Positions 1-5,802 of a DNA stretch of 9,010 nt are shown here, piece by piece. Position numbers and translations under genes: made by a program. The notes under the pieces were generated by a model. It did not search any database, was not told the DNA's origin, and worked only from the letters and a program-made list of their open reading frames with translations. Origin of the DNA: Nitrosomonas sp. (GTDB lineage: Bacteria > Pseudomonadota > Gammaproteobacteria > Burkholderiales > Nitrosomonadaceae); NCBI GenBank assembly GCA_003514765.1, contig DOOY01000115.1, positions 1-9,010 of the forward strand. The letters are read 5' to 3'. Numbering within the stretch: position 1 is the stretch's first letter; every line of letters starts with the position of its first letter.

Positions 1-692
1 ATTGCGGCAGTTTTGTACCGGCGCAGAAAGTCCATATGGGTATTCTGGATCAGATTTTTACCCGTATCGGTGCATCGGACGATTTGGCTGGCGGGCGCTC
101 AACGTTTATGGTGGAAATGACGGAAACCGCGAATATTTTGCATAATGCTACCGCGCAAAGCCTCGTGCTCATGGATGAAGTCGGCCGCGGCACATCGACA
201 TTTGACGGACTCGCGCTGGCATTCGCCATTGCACGCTATCTGTTGACCAGGAACCAGAGTTGCACGCTGTTTGCAACGCATTACTTTGAACTCACCAGGC
301 TGGCCGAAGAATTCAAGCAGATTCGCAATGTGCATCTGGATGCTGTGGAGCATAAAAACCGCATCGTTTTTCTGCATAAAGTTACCGCAGGGCCGGCGAG
401 CCAGAGTTACGGCCTGCAAGTCGCCGCATTGGCGGGCGTTCCCAATCAGGCTATACGGATAGCCAAAAAACACCTGGCTGAGCTGGAAAAAAACAATGCG
501 GAAAAAAGACCGCAACTGGATCTGTTTTTCAGTGAGCTGGGAGAGTCTGAAGCCAGCAATGCCGGTATCGAGGAAAACCCCGTCATTCCGTTGTTGCGCG
601 CAATTTCGCCTGATGAACTGACACCGCGGCAGGCGCTTGAACGGCTCTATCAGCTGAAGCAGATTCTGGATGAACAGCAGACCGGGGAATAA
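1..692 (+). CDS. mutS: DNA mismatch repair protein MutS, C-terminal part (5' end outside window)
   Basis: This is the C-terminal half of the MutS ATPase, which recognises mismatches and recruits MutL. The reading frame is open from position 3, so the true start lies upstream and the ATG at 36 is internal. Visible family hallmarks in order are the [10 protein letters not shown] segment after FTRIGASDD, the Walker B block [12 protein letters not shown] (acidic pair DE encoded at 174-179), the FATHYFELT switch region, the [13 protein letters not shown] segment, and the C-terminal [15 protein letters not shown] helix that in MutS mediates dimer/tetramer contacts. The Walker A loop should lie just outside the left edge. 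A linker pentapeptide QLDLF (513-527) matches the beta-clamp-binding consensus. The gene ends with TAA at 690-692, 43 nt from the stop codon of the convergent slyD. No frameshift or loss of key residues is seen in the visible part. Confidence 0.98.
   Translation, partial: CGSFVPAQKVHMGILDQIFTRIGASDDLAGGRSTFMVEMTETANILHNATAQSLVLMDEVGRGTSTFDGLALAFAIARYLLTRNQSCTLFATHYFELTRLAEEFKQIRNVHLDAVEHKNRIVFLHKVTAGPASQSYGLQVAALAGVPNQAIRIAKKHLAELEKNNAEKRPQLDLFFSELGESEASNAGIEENPVIPLLRAISPDELTPRQALERLYQLKQILDEQQTGE
513..527 (+). other. Predicted beta-clamp-binding pentapeptide QLDLF in MutS
   Basis: The codons CAA CTG GAT CTG TTT encode QLDLF, which fits the bacterial clamp-binding consensus QL(S/D)LF. It lies in the variable, charged linker between the ATPase domain and the C-terminal oligomerisation helix, the same place as the clamp motif of E. 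coli MutS. Motif and position are seen directly; clamp binding is inferred from the family. Confidence 0.75.
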
Positions 693-735
693 ACGATTAA
701 TTCACGGGTTGTAGCGGAGAATAGTCAGCAATCAT

Positions 736-1221
736 TCAATGCGCGTGCCCGTGTGCGCCATGCACATGCTGATGCGAAATTTCCTCTTCTGTTGCCGGGC
801 GTATATCGGTAACCGTGCATGCAAAATTGAGCGTCATGCCGGCCAGAGGGTGATTCCCGTCTACAATCACCTTATCGTCAGCAATATCGGTTACGGTATA
901 AATCAACACGTCGTCCGAGTCTTCGGCACCACCTTCAAAACGCATACCGACCGCAACATTTTCAGGAAAAACATTGCGCGGCTCGGTGCGTACCAAAGCA
1001 CTGTCATATTCCCCAAAGGTATTTTCCGGCTCCATTGAGACGGTACAGGTGTAACCGACTTCTTTCTCCTGCAGCGCTTCTTCCACCATTGGGAAAATAC
1101 CGTCATAACCACCATGCAGATAACTGATCGGTTCATCGGTTTTTTCAATAATGTTGCCTGATGAGTCAGATAGTTCGTAGTGAAGCGTTACGACAGTATC
1201 CTTGTTTATACGCATATTCAT
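736..1221 (-). CDS. slyD: FKBP-type peptidyl-prolyl cis-trans isomerase, SlyD type
   Basis: A 161-residue cytoplasmic prolyl isomerase and chaperone of the SlyD family. The N-terminal FKBP half (about 1-70) shows TLHYEL, SYLHGG and the NTFGEYD stretch. The insert-in-flap chaperone domain follows (about 73-125) with VFPENVAVGMRF and VDGNHPLAGMTLNF, and the FKBP fold closes with TVTDIRPATEEE. The protein ends in a short histidine tail, HQHVHGAHGHAH, with six histidines, resembling the start of the E. coli SlyD metal-binding tail but without its cysteines. In E. coli that tail binds nickel and assists hydrogenase maturation; metal binding here is inferred. The start is the ATG at 1221 because GGAG (1228-1231) lies 6 nt upstream; a second ATG two codons later is too far from it. 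It is the last minus-strand gene, 70 nt downstream of the CopD-like gene and convergent with mutS. Confidence 0.95.
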   Translation of the reverse strand: MNMRINKDTVVTLHYELSDSSGNIIEKTDEPISYLHGGYDGIFPMVEEALQEKEVGYTCTVSMEPENTFGEYDSALVRTEPRNVFPENVAVGMRFEGGAEDSDDVLIYTVTDIADDKVIVDGNHPLAGMTLNFACTVTDIRPATEEEISHQHVHGAHGHAH

Positions 1222-1291
1222 TTAAAACTCCATGAAATCAATTTAAAATAACGCGAGCACCGGAGCTGAAGCAGACCGTGGCATGTTCATC

Positions 1292-1738
1292 CTACGTGTC
1301 CAGCACTGCAATGGCAATAGTGACAAAACCCAGAATCAGGTTTAATCCGATCAGAACACGTATCTGCACCAATGAAATGCCTGCCAGCTCCCATTCTTCC
1401 TCGGCCACATAGCGTTTGAGTTTACGATACGCGGTAAAAAACACATAAATAAATATCACCATCATCATTGAGCCGATAGCAAACATCAAATACACATTAA
1501 AGGGCAGTTTTCCAAATCCACCCATTTCAGAGATCATGTGCAGTCCGCTTGCAAGAATAACCGTTATCGATAGCCAGACCCAATGAAAAAAACTGGCAAA
1601 GATTGCCTGCCAGAATTTAAACATTTGCGGTGACGGCAACAGTTGATTGACAACCGGTCTCAATACCATATAGGCAAAGAACATGCCGCCCACCCAAATA
1701 ACAACACCCAGCAGATGCAGGACTTTCAGGGTTCCCAT
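1292..1738 (-). CDS. CopD-like four-helix integral membrane protein
   Basis: A 148-residue inner membrane protein with four predicted helices (about 4-25, 45-67, 81-103 and 122-146) and a charged loop KLKRYVAEEEWE between the third and fourth. The opening, LHLLGVVIWVGGMFF, resembles the first helix of the CopD copper-resistance membrane domain, with a histidine at residue 8; further histidines at 52 and 67 lie in or near helix 2. Such histidines could bind copper or haem, but that is inference and no function is proven for this stand-alone type. Start ATG at 1738 has AGAGGAA (1744-1750) 5 nt upstream. The gap to the rnhB stop is 28 nt, so it is probably co-transcribed with rnhB and followed by slyD. 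HemJ-like or other small haem/metal membrane families are alternatives; HemJ fits less well on the N-terminal motif. Confidence 0.8.
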   Translation of the reverse strand: MGTLKVLHLLGVVIWVGGMFFAYMVLRPVVNQLLPSPQMFKFWQAIFASFFHWVWLSITVILASGLHMISEMGGFGKLPFNVYLMFAIGSMMMVIFIYVFFTAYRKLKRYVAEEEWELAGISLVQIRVLIGLNLILGFVTIAIAVLDT

Positions 1739-1766
1739 GTTGATTCCTCTACAAATAATCCAAAAT

Positions 1767-2360
1767 TTAACTATTTATATTATCGATTGTTTTTACAGGT
1801 GCGAAGCTTTTCCGATGAATTTCCGTTATACCATACGTTTGTAAAGCAGCGATATGCCGCTTGGTCGGATAGCCTTTATGCCGGTCAAATCCATAGCCTG
1901 GGAAACGTTGATGCAATAGCTTCATTTCAGCGTCGCGCGCTGTTTTTGCCAGAATAGACGCTGCTGATATTTCCGGAATCAAGGCATCACCTTTGATCAC
2001 GGTATTCACTGGAATTTCAAGCGCCGGACTATGCTTTCCATCCACCATTACAAGACCGGGTTTATAAGGTAATTGCTCGACCGCTCTTTTCATAGCCAGC
2101 AAGGTGGCCTGCAATATATTCAGCCGATCAATTTCTAAGACCGATGCCGATGCGATTGCCCAGGCTTTTGCATATTGTTTGATTGTAATTGCCAGTTCAT
2201 TGCGTCTTTTCTCACTTAATTGTTTTGAATCCGCCAGGCCGTCGATTGGGTGACATGCATCCAATATAACGCATGCGGCATACACCGGCCCTGCCAGCGG
2301 CCCCCGGCCGGCTTCATCTACGCCACAAATCAGTTGCGTCTGTGTTAAAGCTGATTGCAA
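1767..2360 (-). CDS. rnhB: Ribonuclease HII (TTG start)
   Basis: A 197-residue cytoplasmic type 2 RNase H that cuts RNA in RNA-DNA hybrids and starts removal of misincorporated ribonucleotides. The motif [14 protein letters not shown] gives catalytic D15 and E16 and the GRG junction-sensing loop. D107 (in MVDGKHSP) and D125 (in VIKGD) complete the expected four acidic metal ligands. The [15 protein letters not shown] helix and HKGYPTKRH with the conserved tyrosine follow. The length is normal. No ATG suits the start; TTG at 2360 is chosen because AGGAAA (2368-2373) lies 7 nt upstream and it leaves a short leader before the first strand. The fabZ stop is only 35 nt upstream; in the usual cluster lpxA and lpxB lie between the two genes. 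The protein ends KTIDNINS followed by TAA. Confidence 0.97.
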   Translation of the reverse strand: MQSALTQTQLICGVDEAGRGPLAGPVYAACVILDACHPIDGLADSKQLSEKRRNELAITIKQYAKAWAIASASVLEIDRLNILQATLLAMKRAVEQLPYKPGLVMVDGKHSPALEIPVNTVIKGDALIPEISAASILAKTARDAEMKLLHQRFPGYGFDRHKGYPTKRHIAALQTYGITEIHRKSFAPVKTIDNINS

Positions 2361-2367
2361 AAATGGA

Positions 2368-2389
2368 TTTCCTGATTTCCGTTAATCAG
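2368..2389 (-). promoter_or_regulatory. rnhB ribosome binding site partly inside a small hairpin
   Basis: On the minus strand AGGAAA (2373-2368) is placed 7 nt before the TTG start of rnhB, which supports that start. A perfect 6-bp inverted repeat, CTGATT and AATCAG with a 6-nt loop (2372-2389), ends on the first two bases of this site, so folding could limit ribosome access. The repeat and the overlap are seen directly; an effect on translation is inference. The stem is short and AT-rich and there is no U tract, so it is not a convincing terminator. Confidence 0.4.
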
Positions 2390-2395
2390 TATTGG

Positions 2396-2839
2396 CTAAA
2401 CACTTCTGGAAGTGCACATCAGTTTGGCTTCTGTGACCAGTTGATTATCGACCTCGGCGCGCGCCGCATATTTCCACAATCCTTTTATCTGACGTTCGAT
2501 TGAAACTTTGAGTATCAGTTGATCTCCGGGGGTCACGGGTTTTTTGAAGCGAACGCCGTCAATACCCACAAAATAGTAAACGGAATCCTCTTTTTGGGTG
2601 TTCCCTTCGGTTTTCAGCGTCAGTACCGCTGCAGCTTGCGCCAGTGCTTCAATAATCAGCACGCCGGGCATGACAGGATGGTGCGGAAAATGCCCTGGAA
2701 AAAACGGTTCGTTGATTGAAACGTTTTTTAAAGCCACAATGTTTTTCCCATTTTCAATGGAAACAATTTTATCCACCAACAAAAATGGATAGCGGTGCGG
2801 CAGGTATTTCAGGATTTCATGGATGTCCATGGCGCTCAT
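2396..2839 (-). CDS. fabZ: 3-hydroxyacyl-[acyl-carrier-protein] dehydratase FabZ
   Basis: A 147-residue hot-dog-fold enzyme of type II fatty acid synthesis that removes water from (3R)-hydroxyacyl-ACP to give trans-2-enoyl-ACP. It competes for the same 3-hydroxyacyl-ACPs that feed lipid A synthesis. Visible motifs are [16 protein letters not shown] at the N-terminus, [10 protein letters not shown] with catalytic H50, and [12 protein letters not shown] with catalytic E64 on the central helix, then [21 protein letters not shown]. Length is normal and the end ([10 protein letters not shown]) looks complete. The ATG at 2839 is preferred over the ATG three codons inside because AGGAA (2844-2848) lies 4 nt before it. 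Neighbours are skp 75 nt upstream and rnhB 35 nt downstream; lpxD, lpxA and lpxB, its usual partners here, are absent. Confidence 0.98.
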   Translation of the reverse strand: MSAMDIHEILKYLPHRYPFLLVDKIVSIENGKNIVALKNVSINEPFFPGHFPHHPVMPGVLIIEALAQAAAVLTLKTEGNTQKEDSVYYFVGIDGVRFKKPVTPGDQLILKVSIERQIKGLWKYAARAEVDNQLVTEAKLMCTSRSV

Positions 2840-2854
2840 TTAATTCCTTTTTAA

Positions 2855-2884
2855 TTCATACAGTTTAATCATTACAACTGACAA
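2855..2884 (-). promoter_or_regulatory. Candidate sigma-70-type promoter for fabZ
   Basis: In the skp-fabZ gap the minus strand carries TTGTCA (2884-2879, five of six bases matching TTGACA), an 18-nt spacer, and TATGAA (2860-2855, four of six matching TATAAT). Transcription would begin only about 10 nt before the fabZ ribosome binding site, giving a very short leader. The gap is AT-rich, so such a match can occur by chance, and no transcript data support it. Confidence 0.3.
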
Positions 2885-2914
2885 AACCAGATCGAGTACA
2901 TTTTTCGCCGGGCG

Positions 2915-3478
2915 CTATTCTTTCCGGTTTGCCTTATTATTTCTTTTTTCTGAATTCAGAACCTCGATCACCAGGTCAGTGATATCGATGCGTTGGCTGC
3001 GAAACACCGAATCCTGCAATTGCAAAATAAGATCGTAGTTTTCTTTTTCCGCGATATGCTTGATGGCTCTGTCAGTCAGTTCCAGAATTACACCATATTC
3101 TTCGTTCTGACGCACGGTTAAATCTTCCCGCATCTGACGCTGCGCGCGTTGATAATTACGGCTCAGATTAGCCAGTTCCCGCTCCAATTCACGCCTGTCG
3201 GTCTCACTCATCGCTGCGCCCTTTTTTTCCAGTTTATCCTGCAGCGTTTTGGCTTGTTTTGCCATATCCTTGATTTCTACATCACGCGGGATGAATTCCT
3301 GGTCAATTTTTTGTTGTGCTTTGAGCGCCGGTGCAGATTCACGCAGAATTTTTTCGGTATTTACCACGCCGATTTTTATATTGTCAGCATGCGCAGGGGA
3401 TATTCTGCCTAAAGATAACAGCATCATTGCAACAATAAACAGGCAACAAAGATTCCACTGCAGAAGTTTTAAGTTCAA
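2915..3478 (-). CDS. skp: Periplasmic chaperone Skp/OmpH (TTG start)
   Basis: A 187-residue precursor of the periplasmic holdase that carries unfolded outer membrane proteins to the BAM complex. The N-terminus has a lysine, a hydrophobic core (about 9-24) and a likely signal peptidase I site after SPAHA (residue 31). The body opens with IKIGVVNTEKIL, the usual beta strand of the trimerisation domain, followed by a long charged alpha-helical, coiled-coil region (about 47-135, rich in K/Q/E/R) that would form the tentacle arms, then NYDLILQLQDSVFRS and ITDLVIEVLN. A short basic tail (EKRNNKANRKE) ends it. The TTG at 3478 is chosen because AGGAG lies 6 nt upstream and because the first internal ATG would cut the signal peptide to a stub without a basic residue at its start. 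It lies 29 nt after bamA, as is typical; lpxD, expected next, is missing. Confidence 0.95.
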   Translation of the reverse strand: MNLKLLQWNLCCLFIVAMMLLSLGRISPAHADNIKIGVVNTEKILRESAPALKAQQKIDQEFIPRDVEIKDMAKQAKTLQDKLEKKGAAMSETDRRELERELANLSRNYQRAQRQMREDLTVRQNEEYGVILELTDRAIKHIAEKENYDLILQLQDSVFRSQRIDITDLVIEVLNSEKRNNKANRKE

Positions 3479-3484
3479 TAGATT

Positions 3485-3489
3485 CTCCT
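3485..3489 (-). promoter_or_regulatory. Ribosome binding site that decides the TTG start of skp
   Basis: AGGAG on the minus strand, 6 nt before the TTG codon at 3478-3476, is one of the strongest Shine-Dalgarno matches in the window. It falls in the 29-nt bamA-skp gap and supports the TTG start, since no in-frame ATG lies at a suitable distance. Confidence 0.75.
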
Positions 3490-3507
3490 GACTGGTTTTA
3501 GCCCGAT

Positions 3508-5799
3508 TTAAAATTGTTGTCCAAACAGAAACTGGAACATTTGTAAATTATCTTCCGGTTTATCGTTGAGCGGTTTGGCAAGACTGACTTTCAAAGGCCC
3601 CATTGGCGAAATCCAGGTAACGGCAAGTCCTGCAGAAAAACGCAATTCTTCGCTAAACTGATCCTTATTATTAAATACCGAACCCGCATCAATAAATGTA
3701 CTCAAACGGACGGATCGATCGTCTTTCATAAACGGTAGCGGAAATAACACTTCGAGGTTGCCGACCAGACGTTTACTGCCGCCCAGTGAAAACCTTCTGT
3801 CACTGTTTGGAACCAGTTCCTTGGGACCTAACGAATTCAGATCATAACCGCGTACGGAATTGTTACCGCCCGCAAAAAAGTTTTTAAAGAAAGGCAGCGG
3901 TTTTCCAGCGTATCCGTCACCGATACCAAATTCGGTATTCAGCAACAGTGTAAATGTCTGGGTCAACGGGTAATAGAATTTCTGATTATAACTGGCTTTA
4001 TAATAATTCAGATCTGCACCCGGTATGCTGATCTCGCCAAACAAGCGATGTGTGGTGCCTGAAGTGGTATAAATGGCACTGTCACGCCGATCACGCGCCC
4101 AGCTGACGGTAACCGGCAGGTTATTTGTTGTTTTACCAAATTCATTTACAAAATCGACTGTACGTTGCAGGCTATCCTCAAAAATACCAATTTTGGTTTG
4201 TTCCGCGCCTACACCGAAAGACACAATGTCGTTTTCAGCTATGGGGATACCAAAGCGCAAAGTGGCGCCTGAAGTCGTTGTTCTGAACGCATTGACTCTG
4301 GATAAACGGGAGGTATTCAAATTTCTTCTAAATACGTCAAAACCCAGGCTGATACCGTCCACGGTAAAATACGGATTAGTAAAGGAAGCGGCAAAAACAC
4401 GATTAATACGTCCGGTGTTGACTTGCAGGCTTAAAAAATTTCCGGTGCCAAAAATATTGTTTTGCGAGACGGAACCATTCAGTATCAGGCCTTCACGATC
4501 GGAAAAACCCGCGCCAAACATGATCGCGCCAGTCGGTTTTTCGACAACATCAACATTGATGTCCACTTGGTCAGGTGCGTCCGGCACCGGAGGGGTCTCT
4601 ACATTGACGCTGTTAAAAAAGAATAATCTATCAACCCGCTGCCGCGACAGGTTGATTCTTGAAGTGGAATACCAGCCACCTTCCATTTGACGAAATTCAC
4701 GGCGTATAACCTCGTCCCTTGTGCGATCATTGCCCGTTATATTGATACGACGCACATAGACGCGACGCCCCGGATCGACAAAAAACGTAAAACCTGCTTG
4801 CTGGTTTTCGTGATCCAGCTCAGGTGCCGCATTCACATTGGCAAAAGCATAACCATCATCGCCTAGGCGGTCTGAAATGAGTTTTACGGACTCCGTTAAT
4901 TTTTCGCGTGCAAAAACCTCACCGGGTTGAAGCAGGATCAATTCTCTCAGTTCTTCTTCCGGCACCAGCAATTCACCTGCAAGATTGATATCCGAAACGG
5001 TATATTGTTCACCTTCGGAAACATTAACCGTGATATAAATATCTCTCATATCCGGCGTAATTGATACTTGTGTAGAATCTATGCTGAATTCCAGATAACC
5101 GCGATCGAGATAATATGAACGCAATGATTCCAGATCCGCAGAGAGTTTTTGCTTGGAATACTGGTCATTTTTGGTAAACCAGGTCAGTAAACCCGGGGTT
5201 GTCAGCACAAACAGGCCGCGCAGGGTTTTATCCTCAAATGCGGCATTGCCGACAAAATTGATTTGCTTGATGCGTGCTGTGCGTCCTTCGTCAATATCGA
5301 AATTAATACTGACACGATTGCGTTCGAGGGGCGTCGTGGTAGTGGTTATTTTAACTGCATATTTTCCGGTACTCAGGTACTGTCTTTTCAGTTCCTGTTC
5401 GGCCCGGTCCAATAAAGAGCGGCTAAAAATACGTGATTCGGATAACCCGGCTTGCTTCAGGCCTTCCTTGAGTTTGTCTTTTTCAAACGCTTTAGCGCCA
5501 TTGATATTGATTTGTGCAATTGCGGGACGCTCTTCGACTTTTACAATGAGCACGCCGTTCTCGGTTTTTAACTGCACATCTTTAAAAAAACCGGTTGCAT
5601 ACAGTGCCTTGATCGCGGCAGTTGCTTTTGCTTCATCAATGGTATCGCCCACTTTTACCGGCAAGTAACTAAAAACCGTTCCGGCTTCGGTTCGCTGTAT
5701 ACCTTCAACACGAATATCCTGAACAATGAAGGACTCACCGGCCCACACAGAAAAAGCGCAAAAAAAACCCACAAGCGCAACAACAAACTTGAATTTCAT
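3508..5799 (-). CDS. bamA: Outer membrane protein assembly factor BamA
   Basis: A 763-residue Omp85 protein, the core of the BAM machine that folds beta-barrel proteins into the outer membrane. A signal peptide (1-20, cleavage after SVWA) is followed by five POTRA domains: about 24-91 (FIVQDIRVEGIQR), 92-172, 175-263 (RIKQINFVGNAAF), 266-345 (YTVSDINLAGE) and 347-420 (VYVRRINITGNDRTRDEVIRRE). The 16-strand barrel fills the rest, with the conserved loop-6 motif VRGY at 649-652 (GGNNSVRGYDLNSLGP) and a C-terminal strand ending in phenylalanine (FQFLFGQQF), the expected outer membrane signal. Length is near the E. coli protein (810) and typical of betaproteobacteria. The ATG at 5799 follows the rseP stop by 3 nt with no good Shine-Dalgarno match, suggesting coupled translation. 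Skp follows directly. No truncation is seen. Confidence 0.99.
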   Translation of the reverse strand: MKFKFVVALVGFFCAFSVWAGESFIVQDIRVEGIQRTEAGTVFSYLPVKVGDTIDEAKATAAIKALYATGFFKDVQLKTENGVLIVKVEERPAIAQININGAKAFEKDKLKEGLKQAGLSESRIFSRSLLDRAEQELKRQYLSTGKYAVKITTTTTPLERNRVSINFDIDEGRTARIKQINFVGNAAFEDKTLRGLFVLTTPGLLTWFTKNDQYSKQKLSADLESLRSYYLDRGYLEFSIDSTQVSITPDMRDIYITVNVSEGEQYTVSDINLAGELLVPEEELRELILLQPGEVFAREKLTESVKLISDRLGDDGYAFANVNAAPELDHENQQAGFTFFVDPGRRVYVRRINITGNDRTRDEVIRREFRQMEGGWYSTSRINLSRQRVDRLFFFNSVNVETPPVPDAPDQVDINVDVVEKPTGAIMFGAGFSDREGLILNGSVSQNNIFGTGNFLSLQVNTGRINRVFAASFTNPYFTVDGISLGFDVFRRNLNTSRLSRVNAFRTTTSGATLRFGIPIAENDIVSFGVGAEQTKIGIFEDSLQRTVDFVNEFGKTTNNLPVTVSWARDRRDSAIYTTSGTTHRLFGEISIPGADLNYYKASYNQKFYYPLTQTFTLLLNTEFGIGDGYAGKPLPFFKNFFAGGNNSVRGYDLNSLGPKELVPNSDRRFSLGGSKRLVGNLEVLFPLPFMKDDRSVRLSTFIDAGSVFNNKDQFSEELRFSAGLAVTWISPMGPLKVSLAKPLNDKPEDNLQMFQFLFGQQF

Positions 5800-5802
5800 T
5801 AT

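Noticed and set aside
99..515. Minus-strand open frame (138 codons) opposite mutS
   Set aside because: It lies inside the conserved MutS ATPase coding region and has no family resemblance or ribosome site; it is a shadow.
693..735. Bidirectional terminator between convergent mutS and slyD
   Set aside because: The 43-nt gap has no GC-rich stem followed by a T run on either strand. The GCGC-containing repeat just beyond it comes from histidine/alanine codons of slyD. Termination may be Rho-dependent or elsewhere.
1222..1291. Promoter for slyD in the 70-nt gap after the CopD-like gene
   Set aside because: TATTTT is present but no acceptable -35 hexamer is found at the right distance; not above the background for AT-rich DNA.
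2905..2922. Possible terminator after skp (CGCCCGGCG followed by an A-rich run on the minus strand)
   Set aside because: The stem is only 3-4 bp with almost no loop and is followed by A rather than T on the transcribed strand, so it cannot act as an intrinsic terminator.
4073..4690. Long plus-strand open frame (205 codons) opposite bamA
   Set aside because: It is fully antisense to bamA, has no recognisable domain and is low-complexity in S/R/T/K; it is a codon-bias shadow of the real gene. The same applies to the open frame at 5153-5668.
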